Below are positions 16,767 to 24,623 of a stretch of 40,278 nucleotides of DNA, one piece after another. Position numbers and translations under genes: made by a program. Each line of letters begins with the position of its first letter. Position 1 is the first letter of the stretch. Below the pieces are notes generated by a model. The model saw only the letters and a list, made by a program, of their open reading frames with translations. It made no database searches and was not told where the DNA came from. The stretch is from DASSWB01 sp035705495 (GTDB lineage Bacteria > Bacteroidota > Bacteroidia > Flavobacteriales > Flavobacteriaceae): NCBI GenBank assembly GCA_035705495.1, contig DASSWB010000034.1, positions 1 to 40,278 of the forward strand. Reading direction: 5' to 3'.

Positions 16767-17555
16767 ATGAGCAGCAATAAACCTATTGGAATTTTTGATT
16801 CAGGTGTTGGCGGTACTTCTATCTGGAGGGAAATACATCACCTTTTACCAAATGAAAAAACCATTTATTTGGCAGATAGTAAAAATGCACCCTATGGTGA
16901 GAAACCAAGAGATGAAATTGTTGCTTTAAGCACCAAAAATGTTGAAAAACTTCTCGCTCTAGATTGTAAAATTATTGTGGTTGCGTGCAATACCGCCACA
17001 ACCAATGCCATAGAGGATTTAAGACAGAAATATCGTATTCCTTTTGTGGGGATAGAACCTGCCATAAAACCTGCCGCCCTAAAATCCAGATCTAAAAAAA
17101 TAGGGATACTGGCTACAAAAGGCACACTATCAAGTGAACTTTTTTATTCCACTGCAGAGCTTCATTCCAAAGGAACTGAGATAACTGAAGTTGTAGGAAC
17201 CGGTTTGGTCGAATTGATTGAAAGCGGTCAGAAAGATTCGCAAGAAATGGAGCTGTTGTTGAAGAATCTTTTGACACCTTTTATAGAGAACAATATTGAT
17301 TTTCTGGTACTGGGGTGCAGTCATTATCCTTATATAATTCCAGTAATAAAAAAACTATTGCCTCCACACGTCACAATTATTGATTCTGGAGAGGCTGTGG
17401 CTAAGCAAACCAAAAATCTTTTAAAAGACAACAATATTCTTTCGGAAGAAAATAGAGGATCTTGCATTTTTCTAACCAACAAAAATCCAGAAATCCTAAA
17501 GGGTTTTGTGAATTCAGAAGCTGCTACACATGAAGTTTCTTATTTAGATTTTTGA
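16767..17555 (+). CDS. murI: Glutamate racemase
   Basis: MurI converts L- to D-glutamate for peptidoglycan peptide stems. The 262-residue protein shows the start motif GIFDSGVGGTS (Asp11, Ser12) and the two catalytic cysteines, Cys74 in VACNTATTN and Cys184 in LGCSHYPYI. Length is normal. It follows the ompH terminator by a few bases, so it probably has its own promoter, and continues the envelope-building theme of this stretch. Confidence 0.97.
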   Translation: MSSNKPIGIFDSGVGGTSIWREIHHLLPNEKTIYLADSKNAPYGEKPRDEIVALSTKNVEKLLALDCKIIVVACNTATTNAIEDLRQKYRIPFVGIEPAIKPAALKSRSKKIGILATKGTLSSELFYSTAELHSKGTEITEVVGTGLVELIESGQKDSQEMELLLKNLLTPFIENNIDFLVLGCSHYPYIIPVIKKLLPPHVTIIDSGEAVAKQTKNLLKDNNILSEENRGSCIFLTNKNPEILKGFVNSEAATHEVSYLDF

Positions 17556-17603
17556 AAGTAATATTTAAGATCTTAGGGTTAAAACAACTTCGTCCTGAAA
17601 TTG

Positions 17604-17630
17604 AAGTTGGTTTACAAACCACAACTTTTT
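17604..17630 (+). terminator. Possible terminator of murI
   Basis: AAGTTGGTTT pairs with AAACC-AC-AACTT across a 2-base bulge, followed by five T. An imperfect stem, so moderate confidence. Confidence 0.45.
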
Positions 17631-17635
17631 AAATT

Positions 17636-17666
17636 AAAAAACCCACTCCATTTTACTGAAGTGGGT
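17636..17666 (-). terminator. Terminator after groEL
   Basis: A 7-bp stem (ACCCACT/AGTGGGT) followed on the minus strand by a T-run (A-run 17636-17641). The bases between it and groEL hold two copies of ATGTCTAGCATC. Confidence 0.65.
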
Positions 17667-17731
17667 CTAGATTTTAGTCTTATGTCTAGCATCTATTAGT
17701 CAAGCATCTAATGTCTAGCATCCACATAGAC

Positions 17732-19366
17732 TTACATCATTCCTGGCATACCACCGCCCATTCCGGCTGGCATACCGCCACCGTTTTCTTCTTTAATATC
17801 AATTAAAGCACACTCGGTAGTCAAGATCATTCCTGCAACAGAAGCTGCATTCTCAAGCGCAACCCTCGTTACTTTTTTAGGATCAATAATACCTGCTTCA
17901 AGCATATCTACATAAGTGTCCGATTTTGCATCGTACCCGTAGTTTTTCTCACCTTCCAAAACTTTGTTGATTACTACAGAGCCTTCGCCACCTGCGTTTT
18001 CAACAATTGTTCTAAGTGGAGATTCGATGGCGCGGTTAACAATTTGAATTCCTGTTGCTTCATCAGCATTAACCGATTCCAAGTTTGAAAGAACCGTTTT
18101 TGCCCTTACAAGCGCAACACCACCACCGGCAACAATACCTTCTTCTACAGCGGCTCTGGTTGCATGAAGTGCATCATCTACACGATCTTTCTTTTCTTTC
18201 ATTTCAACTTCACTGGCAGCACCAACATAAAGAACAGCTACACCGCCAGCCAATTTAGCCAAACGCTCTTGCAACTTTTCTTTGTCGTAATCTGATGTGG
18301 TTGATTCTATTTGTGCTTTAACTTGGTTTACACGATTTTTTATCATGTCATTTCCGCCGGAACCATTAACGATTGTAGTATTGTCTTTGTCGATAGCTAC
18401 TTTTTCGGCAGTACCTAAATGTTCCAAAGTTGCATTTTCCAAGCTGAATCCTGTTTCCTCAGAAATCACGGTTCCGCCTGTTAAGATTGCAATATCTTCC
18501 AACATTGCTTTTCTTCGGTCTCCAAATCCAGGTGCTTTTACAGCTGCAATTTTTAAAGAACCACGAAGTTTGTTCACTACCAATGTAGCCAAAGCTTCAC
18601 CGTCAACATCTTCAGCAATAATTAAAAGTGGTTTTCCCGATTGTGCTACTGGTTCCAAAACCGGTAACAAATCTTTCATTGAAGAAATTTTCTTGTCATA
18701 AAGCAAAATGTACGGATCTTCAAGATCTGCAGTCATTTTTTCGCTGTTGGTCACAAAGTATGGAGAAAGATATCCTCTGTCAAATTGCATCCCTTCAACA
18801 ACATCTACATAAGTATCTGTTCCTTTTGCTTCTTCAACAGTGATTACACCTTCTTTTCCTACTTTTCCAAATGCTTCAGCAATCAATTCCCCAATATGGC
18901 TGTCATTGTTTGCTGAAATGGAAGCAACTTGTTTAATTTTTTCTGATGAATCTCCAACTTCTTGGGTTTGTCTTTCAAGGTCTTTGGTGATCGCTTCAAC
19001 AGCTTTATCAATTCCGCGTTTTAAATCCATCGGATTTGCACCTGCGGCAACGTTTTTCAAACCTTCCTTTACAATTGCTTGTGCAAGAACGGTTGCCGTT
19101 GTAGTACCGTCACCGGCAAGATCATTGGTTTTGGAAGCAACTTCCTTAACCATTTGAGCTCCCATGTTTTCTAAAGCGTCTTCAAGTTCTATTTCTTTTG
19201 CTACAGTAACACCATCTTTGGTAACTGTTGGAGCACCGAAAGATTTACTGATAATAACGTTACGACCTTTTGGTCCCAAAGTAACTTTTACTGCGTTCGC
19301 CAATGCATCTACACCGCGTTTGATGCCATCTCTTGCTTCGATGTCGAATTTTATGTCTTTTGCCAT
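17732..19366 (-). CDS. groEL: Chaperonin GroEL (60 kDa)
   Basis: GroEL forms the double-ring folding chamber that works with GroES and ATP. The 544-residue protein is full length. It has the typical N-terminus (AKDIKFD), the ATP-binding GDGTTTATVLA motif (about 86-96), and a C-terminal Gly/Met-rich tail ending GGMPGMM. It follows groES by 72 bases in the usual groES-groEL order. I see no CIRCE operator upstream of the pair, so HrcA control of the common type is not supported here. Confidence 0.99.
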   Translation of the reverse strand: MAKDIKFDIEARDGIKRGVDALANAVKVTLGPKGRNVIISKSFGAPTVTKDGVTVAKEIELEDALENMGAQMVKEVASKTNDLAGDGTTTATVLAQAIVKEGLKNVAAGANPMDLKRGIDKAVEAITKDLERQTQEVGDSSEKIKQVASISANNDSHIGELIAEAFGKVGKEGVITVEEAKGTDTYVDVVEGMQFDRGYLSPYFVTNSEKMTADLEDPYILLYDKKISSMKDLLPVLEPVAQSGKPLLIIAEDVDGEALATLVVNKLRGSLKIAAVKAPGFGDRRKAMLEDIAILTGGTVISEETGFSLENATLEHLGTAEKVAIDKDNTTIVNGSGGNDMIKNRVNQVKAQIESTTSDYDKEKLQERLAKLAGGVAVLYVGAASEVEMKEKKDRVDDALHATRAAVEEGIVAGGGVALVRAKTVLSNLESVNADEATGIQIVNRAIESPLRTIVENAGGEGSVVINKVLEGEKNYGYDAKSDTYVDMLEAGIIDPKKVTRVALENAASVAGMILTTECALIDIKEENGGGMPAGMGGGMPGMM

Positions 19367-19438
19367 TTTAATTTGAATTTTTTAATTCCGAAAAATCCCG
19401 GAAGATTTAAACATTAATTTTATAAACTTTTAAAGGAA

Positions 19439-19714
19439 TTAAATGATACCAAGAATATCATCTTCGCGCATCATTAAGTAGTCGTTTCCGTCCAGTTTTA
19501 ACTCTGTACCGGAATACTTGCCATATAAAACCATGTCTCCAACCTTTACGGTCATTTCATGATCTTTTTTTCCAGCGCCTACCGCTACCACTTTTCCTTT
19601 TTGTGGTTTTTCCTTTGCTGTTTCTGGAATAAAAATACCGGATGCTGTTTGGGTTTCAGCTGCAATAGGCTCTACAAGCACTCTGTCTGCTAGAGGTTTA
19701 ATGTTTAATGCCAT
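19439..19714 (-). CDS. groES: Co-chaperonin GroES (10 kDa)
   Basis: GroES is the heptameric lid of GroEL. The 91-residue protein has the IKPLADRVLVEP start, the mobile loop (about 17-34, containing TASGIFIPE) and the C-terminal LMMREDDILGI. It leads the groES-groEL pair. The 145 bases upstream contain the secG terminator; no exact TTG/TAnnTTTG promoter is visible, and the nearest -7-like box, TAATTTTA (19775-19768 on the minus strand), has one mismatch. Confidence 0.98.
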   Translation of the reverse strand: MALNIKPLADRVLVEPIAAETQTASGIFIPETAKEKPQKGKVVAVGAGKKDHEMTVKVGDMVLYGKYSGTELKLDGNDYLMMREDDILGII

Positions 19715-19806
19715 TGTAATTGTTATTTAAGTTTAGTTAATTAAATTTTATGTATCCTGTATCTTCCTAAAATTATGCCATTGCTTTTTAGCTGACATAT
19801 ACCAAC

Positions 19807-19842
19807 AAAAAATGCCAGCTTGTCATAAGCTGGCATTTTTTT
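19807..19842. terminator. Terminator between secG and groES
   Basis: A stem of about 15 bp around AATGCCAGCTT/AAGCTGGCATT with a 5-base loop GTCAT and A/T runs on both sides. It ends the miaB-to-secG transcript. Confidence 0.88.
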
Positions 19843-19859
19843 GTTTTCTAAAAAACTTT

Positions 19860-20189
19860 TTAGTTGGCAGGATCAGTAGCCGGTGTTGCAGGTATAACTG
19901 GTTGAGTGGTGGTTTCAGTGTCTAAAACACGAGACTCTCCAGTTCCTTGTCCATCCATGATTGTAATATTGGAAAGTAGAATAAGAACCAAAAGCAGTGT
20001 GGCCAATGTCCAAGTACTCTTATCCAAAAAATCTGTTGTTTTTTGTACACCTCCCAATTGAGATGTTCCTCCACCTCCAAAAGAAGAAGATAGTCCGCCA
20101 CCTTTTGGATTTTGAACCATTATTACTACCACCAGTAGGAATGCTACGATGATTATTAAAACTAAAAAAATTGTAAACGTAGTGCTCAT
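19860..20189 (-). CDS. secG: Preprotein translocase subunit SecG
   Basis: SecG is the small auxiliary subunit of the SecYEG translocon. The 109-residue protein has two membrane helices (about 3-24 and 56-77) joined by the typical VQNPKGGGLSSSFGGGG loop, then a short acidic/Thr-Pro tail. It starts 6 bases after the TPR gene and is the last member of the miaB transcript. Confidence 0.96.
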   Translation of the reverse strand: MSTTFTIFLVLIIIVAFLLVVVIMVQNPKGGGLSSSFGGGGTSQLGGVQKTTDFLDKSTWTLATLLLVLILLSNITIMDGQGTGESRVLDTETTTQPVIPATPATDPAN

Positions 20190-20195
20190 TATATT

Positions 20196-21074
20196 CTAAT
20201 TAATATCCTGTAATTTCTTTATTGCCCGAATTTGGTCTGCAAAGAAACCACTTTTTTCGGGATTTTTCAAAATTAAAATTTTATATGCCTGAATCGCTTT
20301 TTTGTAATTTTTTTGCTCCAGATAAACCCGCGCCAGGGTCTCTGTCATCAAGGCCTCGGGAGGTGCTATACCTTCTTTTGCAAGATTGATTTTTGAAGTG
20401 GATTTGGAAGGCGTAATTCGCGGACTTTTAGAAATGAAATCGTCTATTAATTCAAATTTTCTGGTTTTGCCGGCATTTGGGATTTGCTTCTTTTCGTCTT
20501 CTGTTCTTTTAATTGGTTTTGTTTGCGCCAATCGCAACCATTCTGCAAAAGAATGTTCTTCATTTTGATCAAACGGAATCGGGTCACCTAATCCTAATTT
20601 CTTTTCTGCTTTTTCTTTTTCCGTTATGGTTTCTTTTGAAACCGTTGTTTTATTTTCTGTTTTGGGAAGTTCAAATAAATTCGGATCAAAGACTTGTTCT
20701 GCATCTTTGACTCCCATTTTTACGGCATCATCAAAATTGATTTCCCTTTTTCCAATAACTTCCTCAGCTTCAAAAACGGTTATATTATTAAGATAATGAC
20801 CGTGTTTTTTAATCTGATTTGAAATTTCATTCTGAGAAAATTCCGCAGAAGTAATAAAATCAAAAAGCATGCTTCGATCTATTGTATGTGCTGCTGATTT
20901 TTTTAGTTCGTTGTTATATAAAAAACTATTGTTGTCTTTAAGTCCTTTTAAACGAATGGTCCTTGCCGCTTGAAAATAAGGAAACTCTTCCAAAATTGTT
21001 TCCAACTGATTGGTTTGTTCCAGCGTTATGGAAGATGGTTTTTGTAGTAAATATGTTAATTCGTTTACTGTCAT
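20196..21074 (-). CDS. Tetratricopeptide-like protein of unknown function
   Basis: A 292-residue soluble protein without a signal peptide. The C-terminal third (about 235-290) has a TPR-like helix pair (ALMTETLARVYLEQKNYKKA followed by IQAYKILILKNPEKSGFFA). The N-terminal half is helical (LQKPSSITLEQTNQLE, FPYFQAARTIRLKGL) and the middle is charged and probably disordered. It lies between lptE (2 bases) and secG (6 bases), a conserved place in this family of bacteria as I recall. A scaffold role in envelope export is inference only. Confidence 0.8.
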   Translation of the reverse strand: MTVNELTYLLQKPSSITLEQTNQLETILEEFPYFQAARTIRLKGLKDNNSFLYNNELKKSAAHTIDRSMLFDFITSAEFSQNEISNQIKKHGHYLNNITVFEAEEVIGKREINFDDAVKMGVKDAEQVFDPNLFELPKTENKTTVSKETITEKEKAEKKLGLGDPIPFDQNEEHSFAEWLRLAQTKPIKRTEDEKKQIPNAGKTRKFELIDDFISKSPRITPSKSTSKINLAKEGIAPPEALMTETLARVYLEQKNYKKAIQAYKILILKNPEKSGFFADQIRAIKKLQDIN

Positions 21075-21076
21075 TA

Positions 21077-21574
21077 TTACCAGTCGGCCAAAGATTCATT
21101 AAAAATATCTTGGGTTATTCGTGAGAAAATATTTTCGAGGGAAGTATCCAGTTGGCTACCCGATAATTGTGCATTTGCGGGGTAATCATCATAAAAGCTG
21201 AACCGTTGCTCAAAATCTTTCTCCTCGTTTAATGTATTGTAAAATCTAACGTTCACAGTTATCGTAAGTCGGTTTTGTGCCGCAGTATTGTTTGCGGTGG
21301 CTGTCATTGGAGAAATGTAATACTCTACAATTTCTCCTTCGTAAATTAAATCGCCACCAGAATTTGTTAAACCCAAATTTGTCTGACTCTGAATCACATC
21401 CTGAAGTTCTAGAGTGAATGTCCGTGCGATTCCCGGTTCAACGATGGCGGCATCATTTTGGAAATAATTTACCTGAAAAGTTCTGGCATTTCCTGTGTCT
21501 GCTCCCGTAAAGGAATAAAATCCGCAGGAATTGAAAAACAACGATAATAATAAGAGTAAGAGAGTTTTTTTCAT
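21077..21574 (-). CDS. lptE: LPS-assembly lipoprotein LptE-like
   Basis: LptE plugs the LptD barrel that places lipopolysaccharide in the outer leaflet. The 165-residue protein is a lipoprotein (signal peptide 1-16, lipobox FNSC, Cys17) with the FYSFTG start and the mixed strand/helix pattern of the Bacteroidota LptE family. Sequence similarity to the E. coli protein is low in general, so the call leans on length, lipobox and gene position. It overlaps none of its neighbours but lies 2 bases from the TPR gene. Confidence 0.85.
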   Translation of the reverse strand: MKKTLLLLLLSLFFNSCGFYSFTGADTGNARTFQVNYFQNDAAIVEPGIARTFTLELQDVIQSQTNLGLTNSGGDLIYEGEIVEYYISPMTATANNTAAQNRLTITVNVRFYNTLNEEKDFEQRFSFYDDYPANAQLSGSQLDTSLENIFSRITQDIFNESLADW

Positions 21575-21610
21575 TTTAAAAAAGACCGTGGTTTAATAGT
21601 CGGTATTTAC

Positions 21611-22879
21611 TTATAAATTATATTGTTTTATTTTTCGGTAAAGCGTTCGTTCACTGATACCCAATTCTTCTGCCGCTGCTTTTCTTTTTCCTTGATGGCG
21701 CTCCAGCGATTTTTTTATGAATTCAAGTTCTTTGTCCTGAAGTGACAGGGTTTCCTCTTCTTCCACATCCTGTGCAAAGGCATACTTATCTTCTTTTTTC
21801 GGGAAACTATTGTTTTGCTCAATTCCCAAAACTTCCATATTTATCTCCTCTTTTTCATCTATATCTTCGGAAGTAATTTCCTCCTCGTCATCTACGCCAT
21901 AAATTTTTTGGATTAGACTCTCATTGTCTTTCTGCACTTTTTGATTGTTGCCATTTTGCATTAATTCCAAAGTCAGTTTCTTGAGATCGTTCAAGTCATT
22001 TTTCATGTCGAAAAGAACCTTGTACAGGATTTCCCGTTCATTGCTGAAATCGCTTTCTTTTTTTTGTTCCGAAATCACCGCGGGCAAATTACTCATCGCT
22101 TCTGGCAAATAGGCAAGAAGGGTTTTTGCGGTAATCACCCGGCTTTGTTCTAAAACCGAAATCTGTTCCGCGGCATTTCTGAGTTGCCGAATGTTTCCGC
22201 TCCAGCGATATTTTTGAAGGACTTCTGCAGCTTCATCATCCAAACGAATAGTTGGCATTTTATATTTAAGTGCAAAATCCGAAGCGAATTTTCTGAACAA
22301 CAAATGAATATCTTCTTTTCGCTCCCTAAGTGGTGGCAAATAAATTTCTACTGTACTTAAACGGTAATACAAATCTTCACGAAATTTATTTTTTTCAATA
22401 GCATCAAAAATATTGACATTTGTGGCTGCAACAATCCTAACATTGGTTTTTTGAACTTTAGAAGAACCGACTTTTATAAATTCGCCGTTTTCCAAAATCC
22501 GAAGCAATCTAACCTGTGTGGTTAATGGGAGTTCTCCAACTTCATCAAGAAAAATTGTGCCGCCGTCAGCAACTTCAAAATAACCGCTCCTGGTTTGTGT
22601 TGCACCCGTAAAAGAACCTTTTTCATGTCCGAAAAGTTCGCTATCTATGGTTCCCTCGGGGATTGCACCACAGTTTACAGCAATATATTTTGCGTGTTTT
22701 CTATGTGAAAGTGAATGAATAATCCGCGGAATGTTTTCTTTTCCAACCCCGCTTTCACCAGTGACCAAAACGGAAATATCCGTAGGTGCCACTTGGATTG
22801 CTTTTTCTATGGACCGGTTCATCTTGGGATCGTTCCCTATAATTCCGAATCGTTGTTTTATTGCTTGTATAGATTCCAT
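21611..22879 (-). CDS. Sigma-54 interaction domain transcriptional activator without receiver domain
   Basis: An enhancer-binding AAA+ activator of sigma-54 RNA polymerase. The 422-residue protein starts directly with the AAA+ domain (about 12-250). Walker A is GESGVGKE (41-48), the sigma-54 contact loop reads GSFTGA (88-93) instead of GAFTGA, and Walker B is GGTIFLDEVGE (106-116). A helical, acidic linker (about 265-375) leads to a Fis-type helix-turn-helix (RKAAAEELGISERTLYRK, about 400-417). With no N-terminal sensor domain it may be constitutive or controlled by level or partner protein. It lies inside the miaB operon; its target promoters are unknown. Confidence 0.93.
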   Translation of the reverse strand: MESIQAIKQRFGIIGNDPKMNRSIEKAIQVAPTDISVLVTGESGVGKENIPRIIHSLSHRKHAKYIAVNCGAIPEGTIDSELFGHEKGSFTGATQTRSGYFEVADGGTIFLDEVGELPLTTQVRLLRILENGEFIKVGSSKVQKTNVRIVAATNVNIFDAIEKNKFREDLYYRLSTVEIYLPPLRERKEDIHLLFRKFASDFALKYKMPTIRLDDEAAEVLQKYRWSGNIRQLRNAAEQISVLEQSRVITAKTLLAYLPEAMSNLPAVISEQKKESDFSNEREILYKVLFDMKNDLNDLKKLTLELMQNGNNQKVQKDNESLIQKIYGVDDEEEITSEDIDEKEEINMEVLGIEQNNSFPKKEDKYAFAQDVEEEETLSLQDKELEFIKKSLERHQGKRKAAAEELGISERTLYRKIKQYNL

Positions 22880-22912
22880 TGGATATGATTCCCGGATAAA
22901 TTGTTTAGTTAA

Positions 22913-24358
22913 CTAATTATTTTCGCTGTAACCAATCGCTTCCCCAATTAATGTTGCACTCGTGCAGTCACTGATTTTTACATTTACAAAATCACCGACT
23001 TTATAATCTCCTTTCGGGAAAACGCAGACTGTATTTTGAGAAATTCGACCGCTCCAATGTGCATCCGATTTTTTTGAAGATTTCTCTATAAGTACTTCCA
23101 CCGTTTTGCCAAGAAATTCCTCCGTCCTAAAAGCACTGTGGACTCTTTGAAGCGCCACGATTTCAGCCAATCTTCTTTGTTTAATTTCTTCGGGCACGTC
23201 ATCCTCCAGTTTTCTTTCTGCCAAGGTTCCAGGTCTTTCAGAATATGAAAACATATAGCCAAAATCGTATTTCACATATTCCATTAAAGACATTGTGTCT
23301 TGGTGATCTTCTTCGGTTTCAGTCGGAAATCCAGTGATTATATCTTGTGAAATTGCGCAATCCGGAATAATGTTTCGGATTTTATCGATCAACTCAAAAT
23401 ATTCTTCGCGCGTGTGTTGGCGGTTCATTTCTTTTAGAATCCGCGTGCTGCCACTTTGAACCGGTAAATGGATATGATTACAAATATTTGGATATTTTGC
23501 AATTGTCTGCAAAACATCTTCTTCCATGTCCTGCGGATTTGAAGTTGAAAACCGAACCCGCATTTTCGGTTGTGCTTCAGCTACCATTTGCAACAAACCA
23601 GCAAAATTGATAGCGGTTGCTTTTTGCATTTCCGAAGCTTTTGAAAAGTCTTTTTTGAGTCCACCGCCATACCATAAATAACTATCTACATTTTGTCCCA
23701 AAAGCGTAATTTCTTTGTAGCCTTTTGAAGCAAGATCACTCACTTCTCCCAAAATACTTTGAGGATCACGACTGCGTTCGCGTCCGCGGGTAAAAGGCAC
23801 CACACAAAAAGTACACATATTGTCACAACCACGGGTAATTGATACATAAGCCGAAACTCCATTGCTCTGCAAACGCACGGGGGAAATATCACCATAAGTT
23901 TCGTCTTTGGAAAGAATGACATTCACTGCATTTCTTCCTTCTTCAACTTCATTGATAAGGTTTGGCAAATCTTTGTAAGCATCCGGACCAACAACCAAAT
24001 CAACTATTTTTTCTTCTTCTAAAAATTTACTTTTTAAACGTTCTGCCATGCAACCTAAAACACCGACTTTCATTTTAGGGTTTATTCTTTTTACGGCATT
24101 ATATTTTTCAAGCCGTTTTCTTACGGTTTGTTCTGCTTTATCCCGAATAGAACAGGTATTGATGAGGACTAAATCTGCTTCTTCAAGTTTTTGGGTTGTG
24201 TTGAAACCGTCCTGAGCAAGAATGGAAGCCACCACTTCACTGTCGCTAAAATTCATCTGGCAACCGTAACTCTCTATAAACAGCTTGCGTTCATTTTTTA
24301 TCTGTGGTTCCAAAACCAATGCGGTTCCTTGTTTTTGTTCGTCTATTATCTTCTCCAT
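22913..24358 (-). CDS. miaB: tRNA (N6-isopentenyladenosine-37-C2)-methylthiotransferase MiaB
   Basis: MiaB adds the 2-methylthio group to i6A37 in tRNAs that read UNN codons. It has two iron-sulfur centres. The N-terminal cluster cysteines are Cys33, Cys69 and Cys103, and the radical-SAM motif is Cys178-xxx-Cys182-xx-Cys185 (RGCDNMCTFC). A C-terminal TRAM domain (about 415-478) is present. I chose ATG 24358 (481 residues); the TTG two codons earlier is less likely. It heads the transcript miaB, sigma-54 activator, lptE, TPR, secG and has a strong promoter. Confidence 0.97.
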   Translation of the reverse strand: MEKIIDEQKQGTALVLEPQIKNERKLFIESYGCQMNFSDSEVVASILAQDGFNTTQKLEEADLVLINTCSIRDKAEQTVRKRLEKYNAVKRINPKMKVGVLGCMAERLKSKFLEEEKIVDLVVGPDAYKDLPNLINEVEEGRNAVNVILSKDETYGDISPVRLQSNGVSAYVSITRGCDNMCTFCVVPFTRGRERSRDPQSILGEVSDLASKGYKEITLLGQNVDSYLWYGGGLKKDFSKASEMQKATAINFAGLLQMVAEAQPKMRVRFSTSNPQDMEEDVLQTIAKYPNICNHIHLPVQSGSTRILKEMNRQHTREEYFELIDKIRNIIPDCAISQDIITGFPTETEEDHQDTMSLMEYVKYDFGYMFSYSERPGTLAERKLEDDVPEEIKQRRLAEIVALQRVHSAFRTEEFLGKTVEVLIEKSSKKSDAHWSGRISQNTVCVFPKGDYKVGDFVNVKISDCTSATLIGEAIGYSENN

Positions 24359-24387
24359 AATCAATTAAAGCGGGGTATTTTAGCCTG

Positions 24388-24417
24388 CAAATATAAGCTT
24401 TCTTAATATTCTGACAA
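24388..24417 (-). promoter_or_regulatory. Promoter of the miaB operon
   Basis: On the minus strand TTG (24417-24415), a 19-base spacer and TATATTTG (24395-24388) match the Bacteroidota consensus exactly. The miaB ATG lies 29 bases downstream. Confidence 0.75.
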
Positions 24418-24423
24418 AGTGAC

Positions 24424-24558
24424 ATGAGGCAAGAATTTTTAATTTCGAAACCGATGTTTTCCGAAGTAAAAATGATAAAAAACGAGAATTTTTCAGAAAT
24501 GAAAAATCGAATAAATGAACAGGTTCTTACGGTTCAAAGCTTGTTAAGTCGGTCATAA
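24424..24558 (+). CDS. Possible 44-residue ORF, doubtful
   Basis: An ATG at 24424 opens an uninterrupted frame to TAA at 24556, encoding a lysine- and glutamate-rich, probably helical peptide with five Met. It fills the gap between the divergent miaB and topA genes. No plus-strand promoter or ribosome site is evident. I do not recognise it, and it may be chance. Confidence 0.2.
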   Translation: MRQEFLISKPMFSEVKMIKNENFSEMKNRINEQVLTVQSLLSRS

Positions 24559-24575
24559 ATTTAGAGCCTTGAAAA

Positions 24576-24603
24576 TTGATATTAAAAAAATCACATACTT
24601 TTG
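24576..24603 (+). promoter_or_regulatory. Promoter of topA
   Basis: TTG (24576-24578), a 17-base spacer and TACTTTTG (24596-24603) match the consensus. The topA ATG is 20 bases further, after an AAGGA ribosome-binding-like sequence at 24615-24619. Confidence 0.75.
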
Positions 24604-24623
24604 CCTTTTTAAAAAGGAAATTT

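Noticed and set aside
18297..18701. Plus-strand frame of 134 codons inside groEL
   Set aside because: It is opposite a fully conserved groEL and shows no recognisable protein features.
19715..19806. CIRCE (HrcA) operator upstream of groES
   Set aside because: No TTAGCACTC/GAGTGCTAA inverted repeat is visible.
19806..19842. Sigma-54 promoter before groES (TGGCAT...TTGTT on the minus strand)
   Set aside because: The -12 GC is missing and the match is created by the secG terminator stem.
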